From positions 186,001 through 250,000 of the forward strand of contig NZ_JASLGT010000027.1 in NCBI RefSeq assembly GCF_030150205.1: a DNA stretch of 64,000 nt, read 5' to 3'. A program made the position numbers and the translations under genes. The notes below the pieces were generated by a model. That model saw only the letters and a list, made by a program, of their open reading frames with translations, searched no databases and was not told the origin of the DNA. This DNA comes from Niabella sp. GTDB lineage: Bacteria; Bacteroidota; Bacteroidia; Chitinophagales; Chitinophagaceae. Position 1 is the stretch's first letter; every line of letters starts with the position of its first letter. This document shows, piece by piece, positions 8,424 through 15,922 of this stretch.

Positions 8424-8939
8424 TCAATTAAAGAACTGCTCCAGTTGCTCAAACAGGTTCCGGAAGGCCGGAATCAGGAGGCCGATGGTATCCATTGCCC
8501 GTTTTCCGAAGGATTGGGTAAAACCAAAGGTGGCGGAATCCTTTACCGTGTTTGCAGGCAGCAAATGCAGTTGGTTTAAATAAAATAACAGGATTGAGAA
8601 CACCGCCAGGTACAACATAGTAAACAGTACCATACCCCCCAGCCGGTTGGCCCATCCCAGCATGATCTTTTCTACCGAAAACTGCAGCAGCTTTGCCAGC
8701 CACCGCACCAGCAGGATTACCCCTACCAGTACCACCAGGAAGGCCACCACCGGCAGCCATTTGTCGGACAGTTTTACAATGGTACCGATTTTACCGGCAA
8801 CTACCGAAGATAATTTCATAGCCGCCGCCAGGCCGATCACCAGTGCCAGGTAGGAGAAAAGCCCTACGATCAACCCCTTCCGGTAGCCTTTCAACAACGC
8901 CAGGCATACCAGCACGGCAAAAACAAGATCAATGATCAT
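8424..8939 (-). CDS. CvpA family membrane protein
   Basis: A 171-residue integral membrane protein. It begins with MIIDLVFAVLVCLALLKGYRKGLI, the typical CvpA opening (hydrophobic segment then G.R.G), followed by three more hydrophobic segments around 28-45, 64-83 and 103-125. CvpA homologues influence envelope homeostasis and, in E. coli, colicin V production; the biochemical role is unsettled. It lies seven bases after the YqeY gene, so the two are co-transcribed. Confidence 0.85.
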   Translation of the reverse strand: MIIDLVFAVLVCLALLKGYRKGLIVGLFSYLALVIGLAAAMKLSSVVAGKIGTIVKLSDKWLPVVAFLVVLVGVILLVRWLAKLLQFSVEKIMLGWANRLGGMVLFTMLYLAVFSILLFYLNQLHLLPANTVKDSATFGFTQSFGKRAMDTIGLLIPAFRNLFEQLEQFFN

Positions 8940-8946
8940 CCGGTGC

Positions 8947-9399
8947 TTATTGAGCCAACAGTTCCTTTACCACGGCGGCAATGGTCTTTCCGTCTGCCTT
9001 ACCGGCCAGCTCTTTTGAGGCCAGTCCCATTACTTTGCCCATATCTGCCGGACCAGCAGCGCCTGTTTGTGCAATAAAACCGGCGATAATGGGTTTTATT
9101 TCCTCCACGCTCAGCTGCGCCGGAAGGTATTTTTCCAGCACCTCAATTTCTTCTTTTTCCTTTTGCGCCAGGTCCGGCCGGTTTTGTTTTTCAAAGATCT
9201 CCAGCGAATCTTTACGCTGTTTTACAAGCTTTTGCACCAGCTTTATTTCGTCATCGGCAGACAGGCTGTCTTTGGCACCTTCCGCCGTTTTAGCCAGCAA
9301 AATAGCGGCTTTAATGGCTCTTAAACTGCGCAATGCTACTTCCTGCTTGCCCAGCATTGCCTTCTTTATATCTTCATTAATGGTTTGTTCCAGTGACAT
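8947..9399 (-). CDS. GatB/YqeY domain-containing protein
   Basis: A 150-residue soluble helical protein matching the YqeY family: MSLEQTINEDIKKAMLGKQEVALRSLR at the front, QRKDSLEIFEKQNRPDLAQKE in the middle, EEIEVLEKYLPAQLS and the closing MGKVMGLASKELAGKADGK. The domain is shared with the C-terminus of GatB and is thought to help tRNA-dependent amidation or tRNA binding. Length is normal. It is upstream of cvpA in one transcript, with a 7-bp tandem repeat array just before its start. Confidence 0.9.
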   Translation of the reverse strand: MSLEQTINEDIKKAMLGKQEVALRSLRAIKAAILLAKTAEGAKDSLSADDEIKLVQKLVKQRKDSLEIFEKQNRPDLAQKEKEEIEVLEKYLPAQLSVEEIKPIIAGFIAQTGAAGPADMGKVMGLASKELAGKADGKTIAAVVKELLAQ

Positions 9400-9411
9400 G
9401 TTATTGAGTTT

Positions 9412-9516
9412 TCAGTGTTCAGTCTTTAGTTATCAGCGGTCAGCTATCAGCTTTTAGCATTCAGCCTTTAGCGTTCCGCCTTTTGCATTGCGCATTTAGC
9501 GTTAAGCGTTCCGCAT
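9412..9516. repeat. Degenerate heptad array, 15 units of TCAGCnn
   Basis: The spacer between yqeY and gldC is a near-perfect 7-base periodic array. The first five bases of each unit vary around TCAGC or TTAGC (TCAGT, TTAGT, TCCGC, TAAGC and TGCGC also occur) and the last two are free. Fifteen units follow without a break in phase from 9412 to 9516. It begins 13 bases upstream of the yqeY start and ends at the gldC stop. Confidence 0.85.
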
Positions 9517-9864
9517 TTACGTTGCTTTTTGTTGTTCCAGTTGTTTTTCCTGGAACTTTTTATAAAATTCCTGGGCAAAGTCCTTCAGTTCCTTTACCTG
9601 GTCGTGGTACTGGGTGGCACGTCCGTAGGTATCGGCCATGGTCATCATCGACTGGTAAAAGAAATCGGCCATTTCATCCACCATCATTTCCTTGGTCCAC
9701 AGGTCTATCCGCAGGGCGGCCCGCTCTGCCCCATCCCATAAAGACAGCATGACCGCCTTGGCCCGTTTCTCTTTTTCTGCCGTGCTGGCGGTGGCATTCC
9801 AGCTAATATCGGATGGAACCTTGTTTTCATCCAGTTCCACATTTATCGTGATCGTTGATTTCAT
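9517..9864 (-). CDS. gldC: Gliding motility protein GldC
   Basis: A 115-residue soluble protein. MKSTITINVELDENKVPSDI, the central AVMLSLWDG, and RIDLWTKEMMVDEMADFFYQ match the GldC family found across gliding and non-gliding Bacteroidota. GldC is associated with type IX secretion/gliding, although it is not essential in every species. The ATG at 9864 was chosen; upstream in-frame codons to 10002 are non-coding and contain a promoter-like sequence. The short Gln/Lys-rich tail is ordinary. Confidence 0.9.
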   Translation of the reverse strand: MKSTITINVELDENKVPSDISWNATASTAEKEKRAKAVMLSLWDGAERAALRIDLWTKEMMVDEMADFFYQSMMTMADTYGRATQYHDQVKELKDFAQEFYKKFQEKQLEQQKAT

Positions 9865-9982
9865 CGCTGTTTTTATTATTTCTTTAATGACCCAGGTGCT
9901 AAAAACCGGTACCCCCGGATACCTTCCGCATCCTGCATTTTTGCGGCTATCGGTGCCCTTCAGGCAGCCGGTTGCAGCACCG

Positions 9983-10014
9983 CAAATGTAAGCAATCACC
10001 ATCAGGCCTGCAAA
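9983..10014 (-). promoter_or_regulatory. Bacteroidota-type promoter for gldC
   Basis: Read on the minus strand, TTTG (10014-10011) is followed after 20 bases by TACATTTG (9990-9983). This matches the Bacteroidota -33 TTTG / -7 TAnnTTTG pattern. It would give a leader of about 110 nt before the gldC start and overlaps the 3' end of the glycosyltransferase gene. Confidence 0.55.
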
Positions 10015-11069
10015 AGCCGCTGTTGAAGCAGGTTTAGCCCCGTTTCCGGCGCCGGTTTTACCGGGTCCTGCTCCAGTTGCAGCACCAGCTGTTGCCGCAG
10101 GCCCTCATTTTTATACAGTTCCATCAGTTGCTGCGCCAGGGCGGCTTCATCGGCAAATAACAGGGCCGACGGATGTACCCGGCCCTTTTGTGCCACGGGG
10201 GCCATTACCGGCACCTGGCATTGGAGCGCTTCACAGGCGGCAGCGGGAAAACCCGCGTTTTGCTGAAAGGTAACGGCGGCATAGGCCGCGCCCACGGCTG
10301 CGGCGTAATCCCCGGGGCCGGCGCTTTCAAACAACACCACATCCTCCCGGTATTTATAGGTATCCAAGGCTGCAAAAACGGCGCTGAATGCGGACCGCGG
10401 ATGGTTTCCCCCCTGGGTGATGAGCAGCTTCCAGCCGGATTGCTGCATCTTTTTAAAGCGTGAAAAGGCCTTTAACAAGGTCAGCAATTGCCCCCGTGTC
10501 CAATGCACATCGGCACAAATAAAAAACTCCCGGCCTTCCGTTACCCGGTCTTTAAAGTCAAATTGAGCATTTATGTCCAGGGGTTTTAAACCCGGTGCCA
10601 TCAGCCCCTCCACCACCCAAACCTTGTTAGCGTGCACGCCTGAATGTTTTACCAATGCTTCCTTAAGAGCTAGGGAGCTTACCACCAGTCCGGCCGGTTT
10701 GTGCAGGGACGGGTGCCCGCTTTTTATATATGCGGCATCATCTGCCACCAGCAAAAACTGGGGCAGTTTTATATTTAACAGCTCTTTTACATCTGCCAGC
10801 AGCAGGGCCTGCGCATGGTTCTTTTTCAGCAGGTTGGGCAGGGTCCACTTCTTTTCCAGCGCCCGCCGCAGCCATCCGGACTGCTTTTTAAAAACCGGTA
10901 TTACCCGCATATCCGGGTGCGGCAGGGCCTGCTCTGCGACAGCAACCGGTGAAAAAACCAGCATTTCCGCGCCTGGCAAATACTGCTGTAAACGATTTAT
11001 TACCAGGTTATTAAACCGATCTAAAACAAGATCTTTTTTTATATTGCGACTGTAAATTGCTATTGACAC
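10002..11069 (-). CDS. Glycosyltransferase (GT4-like)
   Basis: A 355-residue GT-B fold glycosyltransferase. The N-terminal domain starts VSIAIYSRNI. The C-terminal domain has FFICADVHWTRGQLLTLLKAF, the nucleotide-sugar region VVLFESAGPGDYAAAVGAAYA, and a GFPAAACEALQCQVPVMAP motif equivalent to the acidic/glycine motif of GT4 enzymes. The GTG at 11069 was chosen because a promoter-like TACCTTTG sits at 11145-11138, inside the longer frame that opens with TTG at 11165. It probably adds a sugar to a surface glycan; donor and acceptor are unknown. It has no glycan operon around it. Confidence 0.75.
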   Translation of the reverse strand: MSIAIYSRNIKKDLVLDRFNNLVINRLQQYLPGAEMLVFSPVAVAEQALPHPDMRVIPVFKKQSGWLRRALEKKWTLPNLLKKNHAQALLLADVKELLNIKLPQFLLVADDAAYIKSGHPSLHKPAGLVVSSLALKEALVKHSGVHANKVWVVEGLMAPGLKPLDINAQFDFKDRVTEGREFFICADVHWTRGQLLTLLKAFSRFKKMQQSGWKLLITQGGNHPRSAFSAVFAALDTYKYREDVVLFESAGPGDYAAAVGAAYAAVTFQQNAGFPAAACEALQCQVPVMAPVAQKGRVHPSALLFADEAALAQQLMELYKNEGLRQQLVLQLEQDPVKPAPETGLNLLQQRLLQA

Positions 11070-11120
11070 TGCTGAATCCGGGGTTCGTTGAAAATTCTGT
11101 TCAATTAAATCGATTTTGTC

Positions 11121-11128
11121 TATCTTTG
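11121..11128 (+). promoter_or_regulatory. -7 box TATCTTTG for DUF4290 gene
   Basis: TATCTTTG matches TAnnTTTG and lies 79 bases before the DUF4290 start. A good -33 box is not visible at the usual distance. It overlaps the divergent promoter region of the glycosyltransferase. Confidence 0.4.
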
Positions 11129-11137
11129 TGATTAGCT

Positions 11138-11169
11138 GCAAAGGTATAAGGTATAACGTATCCAAATAT
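11138..11169 (-). promoter_or_regulatory. Promoter for glycosyltransferase gene
   Basis: On the minus strand a TTTG near 11168 is followed after about 16-17 bases by TACCTTTG (11145-11138). The spacing is slightly short for a Bacteroidota promoter, but the -7 box is perfect. This placement decides the GTG start at 11069. Confidence 0.45.
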
Positions 11170-11206
11170 TGAACTTACATACATTTGAGCGATCCCAAAC
11201 ATTTTT

Positions 11207-11905
11207 ATGGAATATAATACTACAAGGAATCATCTGACCATACGGGAGTATGGCCGAAATGTGCAGAAGATGGTAGAATACATCTTAACCATTGAAGACC
11301 CTGAAAAAAGAAAGAAAAACGCCTATGCCGTTATTGAGTTAATGGGCATCCTGAACCCTTCGTTGAAAAACGTAGAAGATTACAAACATAAATTATGGGA
11401 CCATCTGTTCCAGATCTCCGAATTTAAGCTGGATGTGGATGCGCCCTATCCCAAACCTACCAAGGAAGAGCTGAGCGCCAAGCCGGATCCCATTCCCTAC
11501 CCTACCCGCAGCTCCAAGCTGGCGCACCTGGGATCGAACCTGGAGGCCCTTATAGAAAAGGGACTGGAAGAAACAGATCCTGATAAAAAGCAGGGCTTTG
11601 CCAACAGCATTGCCTATTACATGAAGCTGGCGTATAGCAACTGGCATAAGGAAATTGTGCATGATGATGCTATCCAAAGCGAGCTGAGCGATATTACCAA
11701 TGGTCAGCTGGCCTTTACCAATACGCCCAGTGTAAAAGCGTTTCGCCCGGATAATAATAACGGCCGCGATAACAAAAGCAACTTTAACAAGCGCAATAAG
11801 TTTCAGCCGCGCAACGGAAACGGCGGCAACAACAACGGAAACAATAACCGCCGCAATAATAACAACAACAACGGCGGTGGCTTTAAAAAGAAGCGTTTTC
11901 TTTAG
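11207..11905 (+). CDS. DUF4290 family protein with Asn/Gly/Arg-rich tail
   Basis: A 232-residue protein. Residues 1-180 (MEYNTTRNHLTIREYGRNVQ at the start; YYMKLAYSNWHKEIVHDD near 135) match DUF4290, a Bacteroidota family of unknown function. The last 45 or so residues are a low-complexity tail of NNNGR/NGNGGNN repeats ending GGGFKKKRFL. Such basic Gly/Asn tails resemble RNA-binding tails, so an RNA-related role is possible but is inference. It is a single-gene transcript with its own terminator. Confidence 0.85.
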   Translation: MEYNTTRNHLTIREYGRNVQKMVEYILTIEDPEKRKKNAYAVIELMGILNPSLKNVEDYKHKLWDHLFQISEFKLDVDAPYPKPTKEELSAKPDPIPYPTRSSKLAHLGSNLEALIEKGLEETDPDKKQGFANSIAYYMKLAYSNWHKEIVHDDAIQSELSDITNGQLAFTNTPSVKAFRPDNNNGRDNKSNFNKRNKFQPRNGNGGNNNGNNNRRNNNNNNGGGFKKKRFL

Positions 11906-11927
11906 GGTATTTACTAGTAATGATACA

Positions 11928-11953
11928 GCCCGGTTTTTAGCCGGGCTTTTTTA
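11928..11953 (+). terminator. Rho-independent terminator of DUF4290 gene
   Basis: The stem GCCCGG / CCGGGC with a TTTTTAG loop is followed by a T run (TTTTTTA), 22 bases after the stop codon. Confidence 0.85.
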
Positions 11954-12084
11954 TTGGGGGTGGTTGGTTGTATGGGGACAAGGAGGGCTGGGGGGATAGG
12001 GAGGACAATTTGATTTGCCCGGGTGATGCCGGGAACCACCGTAATATTGCCAAAGAAAACAGTTAGCGTAAACCGTTATAAAAG

Positions 12085-12116
12085 CAACGGGCCCTGCATT
12101 GCTGCAAGGCCCGTTG
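12085..12116 (-). terminator. Hairpin after GH43 gene
   Basis: CAACGGGCC / GGCCCGTTG form a perfect 9-bp stem just past the GH43 stop (12131) on the minus strand. The minus-strand continuation is CTTTTATAAC, so this is a strong hairpin with a modest U tract and a probable terminator. Confidence 0.7.
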
Positions 12117-12130
12117 AGGTTGGGGTATCA

Positions 12131-13207
12131 TTAAAAGGTAGGAGCCGTTTGGTTGGTGCCCTTGGTGGGGGTGCAAATCAGCTGGTCGGCCGTATTGCGG
12201 AACAGTACATCAATACAAATAGCGCGGTCGTTCCAGGCCTCGGTATTGGTGGTTTTTATACGGTAGATGAGCCAGCGCTCACCGGCATCATCCACCACCG
12301 TGTTGGGCGCACCCGGGCCATAAATACCCTTGGCCGGGTCCTGCGCCACCAGGGGGTTATTGCCCGTACTGGTACCCTCCACGGCCTTGGTAAAAGGCCC
12401 GGTGGGGGAAGCCGCATAGGCATACCCGATGGCATAACGGGGCAACGCGCCACCCGCACCATTGTACAACATATAGTAGCGGTGACTGGCTTGTGCGTTG
12501 GGTGCATAGTATACCAGCGGGTGCTCTATATTGATCTTTTCCCAATCCTGCGTAATCGTAAGCACCTGCTTATCCGTACCCGCTACCGTGTTTAACCCAT
12601 CGGCGGTAAGCTCCACACAGCGCAGATCCGGCAGGGTACCCGTGCCCACGTTCCGCGCATAGTACAGGTATACCTTACCATTGGCAGGGTCTTTAAACAC
12701 CGACGGATCGATGACCGGAATATAGCCACCGGAGGCATCCGTTTTCACCACCAGGTTGGCATTGGCATCTGTATACGGACCTTCCGGCGTAGTGGACGTG
12801 GCCACACCAATCCGTTTGTTATTGGCGCCCTGCACATAGGTATAATACAGGTTATAGGTGCTGCCGTATTTAAAGCTGCCGGCCGACCAAAAGGAGCCGG
12901 TAGCCTTGCTAAAGCCGGATGCGGTTCTCAGGGTCCAGTTTACCAGGTCGGGCGAGGAGTAGATCTTGTATTTATTATCATCCGGGTGCACCAGGTAAAA
13001 CTTACCGTCTGCCGCCTTAAATACCTGCGGGTCTTTAGGGTCCTGCGCATTCGGTATTACCGGGTTTTGGTATACCGATGCCAATGCCGCCAGCGTTGAT
13101 TTAGGGTTGGCGGCCCTGGCGGCCGTTAGTTCTGTATCTTTTACGTTTTGTTTGCATGCAGTAAGCAGCAGGCCAAGGAGGAGGATGCCCAGCGTTGTTG
13201 TTTTCAT
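12131..13207 (-). CDS. Glycoside hydrolase family 43-like lipoprotein
   Basis: A 358-residue lipoprotein (signal ending LLTAC, Cys18) with a five-bladed propeller fold of the GH43/GH117-type clan. Candidate catalytic residues are Asp59 in KDPQVF (base), Asp167 in VIDPSVF (pKa modulator) and Glu228 in IEHPLVYY (acid). Usual targets are alpha-L-arabinofuranosides or xylosides in plant polysaccharides. The common WAPE segment of blade 2 reads FWSAGSF here, so specificity could differ from classical arabinanases. It is not next to a SusCD pair; it stands alone with a pair of direct repeats upstream. Confidence 0.8.
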   Translation of the reverse strand: MKTTTLGILLLGLLLTACKQNVKDTELTAARAANPKSTLAALASVYQNPVIPNAQDPKDPQVFKAADGKFYLVHPDDNKYKIYSSPDLVNWTLRTASGFSKATGSFWSAGSFKYGSTYNLYYTYVQGANNKRIGVATSTTPEGPYTDANANLVVKTDASGGYIPVIDPSVFKDPANGKVYLYYARNVGTGTLPDLRCVELTADGLNTVAGTDKQVLTITQDWEKINIEHPLVYYAPNAQASHRYYMLYNGAGGALPRYAIGYAYAASPTGPFTKAVEGTSTGNNPLVAQDPAKGIYGPGAPNTVVDDAGERWLIYRIKTTNTEAWNDRAICIDVLFRNTADQLICTPTKGTNQTAPTF

Positions 13208-13304
13208 TGTTGTAGTTTTAATTTTGTAGTTAAGATGTTCCGCTTACCCGCATCAACAAATAAGCCGGAAACCCGGCGCTATTCCCCGGCTCTGTTTTGG
13301 TAAC

Positions 13305-13337
13305 ACAAAATTTACAGGGGCCCTACAAATTTTACAG
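13305..13337. promoter_or_regulatory. Direct repeat pair upstream of GH43 gene
   Basis: ACAAAATTTACAG (13305-13317) and ACAAATTTTACAG (13325-13337) differ at one position and lie 20 bases apart, about two helical turns, separated by GGGCCCT. They are about 100-130 bases upstream of the GH43 start and could be a tandem regulator site. The T-rich halves may also hold a promoter. Confidence 0.4.
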
Positions 13338-13348
13338 CGGTAAGGTGC

Positions 13349-13389
13349 AGCGGGCAACTCCGGAATTCATTCCGGAGATGGCACCCGCT
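13349..13389 (-). terminator. Nested inverted repeat, possible terminator
   Basis: An outer stem AGCGGG / CCCGCT (13349-13354 with 13384-13389) encloses a perfect inner stem CTCCGGAA / TTCCGGAG. It lies after the stop of the 187-residue gene (13502) on the minus strand and before the GH43 gene. There is no U run, so it may act by structure or be a protein site. Nothing else is seen between 13208 and 13501. Confidence 0.4.
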
Positions 13390-13501
13390 AATAAGAGACG
13401 GAGTGCCATAGGCAGGGCACATTTTGTGTTGCAGCCGCGGTGCGTGGTCTGCGGCCAAGTTGCGTGCCCTCATGCACCGGCATATATACATGCCGCAGCC
13501 C

Positions 13502-14065
13502 CTACTCCACCTCCCATTCGGCAAAGAGCCAGGCCGCTTCCAGCAGTTTAGAGAGGTAAAACCAATGAGAGAACAGGTCCACTACCACCGGCAGGCTCCA
13601 ATGGGTGAGGGCATGGTACAGCAGCAGGTGCAGTTCGGCATTCCAGTCGTCACAGCTTTGGTAGCCGAAAAATATTTTCAGCACTTCCTGCAGGTTGGCA
13701 TGTTCCGCTTCGGATATAAAGTAGGACGTATAACTGGTTTGTTCATAGGGCAGTTTGCTTTTGAGTACGGACAGGTAGCCCGGCCACCCGGCCACGGGCT
13801 CCGGCTCCGGATGGGTATAAATATAATGCGCTGCGGTAATAACGGAGTTAATGGCCATAAAGGCACAGCATACGCGGTACACGGGTATATCCGTTTGCGG
13901 CTCTTCCCGTTCCATAAACAGCAATACATGCTGTAGTATTTTGCGCAGCTCATGAATTTTACCCGCATGGCTAAAGCAGAGGTAAAAGGCACGGTAGGGA
14001 TTGGTGGTAGCTTCATTGCACCAGAATTGGGTGTGGAAGGGGTCGGGTGTTCTGGGGTTTTTCAT
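13502..14065 (-). CDS. Hypothetical helical protein, possible partner of the upstream gene
   Basis: A 187-residue protein not recognised. The start is the ATG at 14065 (MKNPRTPDPFHTQFW); the longer frame to 14335 is a Pro/Arg-rich artefact and crosses a hairpin repeat. The protein is rich in aromatic residues and predicted helical (for example KIHELRKILQHVLLFMERE and LHLLLYHALTHWSLPVVVDLF), has no signal peptide and is acidic at the C-terminus (LFAEWEVE). It follows the nuclease-like gene at 14286-14750 on the same strand. Its composition would suit an immunity or antitoxin protein, but this is inference from position only. Confidence 0.6.
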   Translation of the reverse strand: MKNPRTPDPFHTQFWCNEATTNPYRAFYLCFSHAGKIHELRKILQHVLLFMEREEPQTDIPVYRVCCAFMAINSVITAAHYIYTHPEPEPVAGWPGYLSVLKSKLPYEQTSYTSYFISEAEHANLQEVLKIFFGYQSCDDWNAELHLLLYHALTHWSLPVVVDLFSHWFYLSKLLEAAWLFAEWEVE

Positions 14066-14096
14066 ATGTTTTTTGTTTTGGGGTGATAGGTTTTCC

Positions 14097-14133
14097 GTCA
14101 TTTCGACCGGAGCGCAGCGTAGTGGAGAAATCT
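14097..14133 (+). repeat. GTCA...TCT hairpin repeat
   Basis: A single copy of the intergenic hairpin: GTCATTTCGACC at the 5' end and GGAGAAATCTC at the 3' end, stem ATTTC/GAAAT. The rest of the 220-bp gap between the two minus-strand genes shows nothing recognisable. Confidence 0.75.
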
Positions 14134-14285
14134 CTGAAGTATTATTATCGCCAGTGCAAGCTGCTGCTATTTGGGGGACATGCGGACACGGGGGACAGCG
14201 GGCCGGTGTCGGCTGTTGTTGTGGTAGCGGCCTGCTCTTTGGCGGAGGGAAACCTGTGCGGTCTAACGCCCGCCGCGTACAGACC

Positions 14286-14750
14286 TCACTGGTCTGGCGT
14301 GCCGGGGAAGGCGGTAATGATCTCCCCCGCGGCATCCGCTATTACGGTTATAGTGGTTACCGGCTGGCCGCGGTTGTTATACCCCATGGTGGCCCCGGTA
14401 TCATATACACGTTGGCAATGGCCGCCGGGTTGCGGCTGCTGCGGTGTTTGCTGCCCCGCGTCTTTTATGGCGGCTACAATGGCGGGTATGGGTATGGTAA
14501 ATTTGCCGGCCAGCGGGTGGCGGGCTACTTTGTGGTAGTGGCGCTCTAATATATGGGCCAGGGCCTTTGCGCTGAGGTACCAGCTTTTGCGCAGCAGCTT
14601 TTTACGGTTTTTTACGGGTAGCTGGCGCAGATGCTGCCCCTGCAATTGTTGCAGCCAGGTTTGGGTATCTGCCAGTAAAAAGAGCACGGGCAGCCATTGC
14701 TCTTCATTAAAGGGGTGGGTGTTTTGTATAGGTGTAGTAACGGCGTGCAT
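14286..14750 (-). CDS. Putative BECR/EndoU-like nuclease-toxin domain protein
   Basis: A 154-residue protein with no signal peptide, starting at ATG 14750; the longer frame opens with TTG. The first 50 residues are helical. The second half has SAKALAHILERHYHK, then GKFTIPIPAIVAAIKDA, then YNNRGQPVTTITVIADAAG and ITAFPG. This order (His/Arg near H..RH, a KF..P..I...I..A helix, then a T.I.VV...G.I.TAFP strand pair) resembles contact-dependent inhibition and polymorphic-toxin RNases of the BECR fold. The likeness is by eye and the family is not certain. It is followed by a helical gene (13502) that could encode its partner, and a conserved-looking stem-loop precedes it. Confidence 0.45.
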   Translation of the reverse strand: MHAVTTPIQNTHPFNEEQWLPVLFLLADTQTWLQQLQGQHLRQLPVKNRKKLLRKSWYLSAKALAHILERHYHKVARHPLAGKFTIPIPAIVAAIKDAGQQTPQQPQPGGHCQRVYDTGATMGYNNRGQPVTTITVIADAAGEIITAFPGTPDQ

Positions 14751-14807
14751 AGCGATGGATTTTAGCAACTGGAAAATTTTTAAAGCCGGACCACCGCACG
14801 CAAAAAG

Positions 14808-14879
14808 AAGCGTGGGTTAGTCCTTATTGTTCCTAAAGGGCTACGACACCCCGACAACGAAATAAGAACGCCCACGCTT
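14808..14879 (-). ncRNA. Structured leader or small RNA: 72-nt two-part stem-loop
   Basis: AAGCGTGGG (14808-14816) pairs perfectly with CCCACGCTT (14871-14879). Inside it, GTCCTTATT pairs with AATAAGAAC. The one non-Watson-Crick position is C-A in plus-strand RNA but U-G in minus-strand RNA, which favours a minus-strand transcript. The minus strand continues with TTCTTTTTG, a terminator-like U tract, 40-60 bases before the nuclease-like gene. It could be an attenuator or a small RNA. The remaining AT-rich sequence to 15173 shows no gene. Confidence 0.45.
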
Positions 14880-15173
14880 TAATCTTTAAATATATGCTAT
14901 ATACAATAAAGAAAAACATGAGCGATTTACCTTATCATCCCGTCGTCATAAAAAGTCGTAGAATTTAGGAACGGAAATAAAGCAAATACGCTAAGTATTT
15001 TGCAGTCTATTGCTAAGTACTATTTATCCAAAAGTGTTTCATGGCTTAATCATTTTTTTAAGACTTTCTGTACGAATTTACAGTAAGTCGGACAATATCT
15101 CCAAATCTTTTTTCGATTTTCTGGATTTATTTACATTAAACCATTAATTATTTCCAGAAACTATTGAAACCCA

Positions 15174-15395
15174 ATGACAAGACTTGGAGAATATTTACAG
15201 GCCCGATCGACTAATAAATCAGAAGTTGCTCGAAAAACCGGTTTAAGCAAGCCTCGGTTAAGTGAATTAACGATCAACCCTACTGCCAAATTAAGGGTTG
15301 AAGAATTATACCTGATTGCCCTGGCTATCGGTGTAAAACCGGGTGAATTGTTGGAGTATGTGTGTGAGGGGGTGAAACTGGTGGGGCAGAAATAG
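15174..15395 (+). CDS. XRE-family helix-turn-helix protein
   Basis: A 73-residue Cro/CI-type DNA-binding protein. The HTH lies at about residues 14-40 (KSEVARKTGLSKPRLSEL), followed by the usual EELYLIALAIGVKPGELLEYV helices. There is no effector domain. It stands alone on the plus strand between the nuclease-like gene and a helicase gene and could regulate either; the target is unknown. Confidence 0.85.
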   Translation: MTRLGEYLQARSTNKSEVARKTGLSKPRLSELTINPTAKLRVEELYLIALAIGVKPGELLEYVCEGVKLVGQK

Positions 15396-15436
15396 CTTTG
15401 TGTTTTATCTATTGATTATTTACTGTTCTTGCTTTT

Positions 15437-15610
15437 ATGAAAAAATGGTCCACCGAATATTATATTGCTGTAATAACTGCTGTTGTTGCTTTTTTTGCCG
15501 CCAATTTTGCGTTTCTATTTGCCCCGGCTTATGAAAAGAATATAAAATTTGGCTGTGCAGCCGTTATGCTTGTGGTGCTGGCATACATCCTGATACGGAA
15601 GAAGAAATAA
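15437..15610 (+). CDS. Small two-segment membrane protein
   Basis: A 57-residue frame starting MKKWSTEYYIAVITAV with two hydrophobic segments (about 9-30 and 38-53) and a basic end IRKKK. It lies 41 bases after the XRE stop on the same strand. A TAGCTTTG box at 15393-15400, overlapping that stop codon, could be its -7 element. No family is recognised. The hydrophobic design makes it more likely to be real than chance, but this is uncertain. Confidence 0.5.
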   Translation: MKKWSTEYYIAVITAVVAFFAANFAFLFAPAYEKNIKFGCAAVMLVVLAYILIRKKK

Positions 15611-15630
15611 TTCACGTTTGTGAATGTTGT

Positions 15631-15804
15631 TCAATTTCCAATAGTATTTAGAACGCTATTTATTTTAAGCAGCCAGCATAAAGTTAGCAGCGCTAATAGG
15701 AACACCATAACCAGTACTAATATGGTAATACTTTTCTTGCTTGGGTTGTTGGCCTCCAACTTAATTCCCCAAAAACTGATTTTTATATTTTCTTCTTTTG
15801 CCAT
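15631..15804 (-). CDS. Small single-pass membrane protein
   Basis: A 57-residue frame from ATG 15804: MAKEENIKISFWGIKLEANN, then one hydrophobic helix (SITILVLVMVFLLALLTLCWLL) and a short tail. It lies downstream of the large helicase on the same strand, 118 bases after its stop, and tail to tail with the small plus-strand membrane protein. Unknown family. Confidence 0.45.
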   Translation of the reverse strand: MAKEENIKISFWGIKLEANNPSKKSITILVLVMVFLLALLTLCWLLKINSVLNTIGN

Positions 15805-15922
15805 TAAAGGCAAAGGTAATTTGCCTTATTCGTCTAAAAAATAGCAAGAAGTGACTATAGCTGCTTCTCGAGCCATGAAGTTATCTTTATTGATTTTTTG
15901 AAGTTAAATAGGTCCTACAACT

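Noticed and set aside
9865..10002. Longer start for gldC
   Set aside because: The added residues are Gly/Cys-rich noise and a good promoter lies inside this stretch.
12023..12595. Long plus-strand frame opposite the GH43 gene
   Set aside because: It is a shadow of the GC-rich GH43 codons; the minus-strand protein has signal and catalytic motifs.
14066..14335. Extension of the 187-residue frame to 14335
   Set aside because: The added part is Pro/Arg-rich, contains a GTCA hairpin repeat and overlaps the upstream gene.
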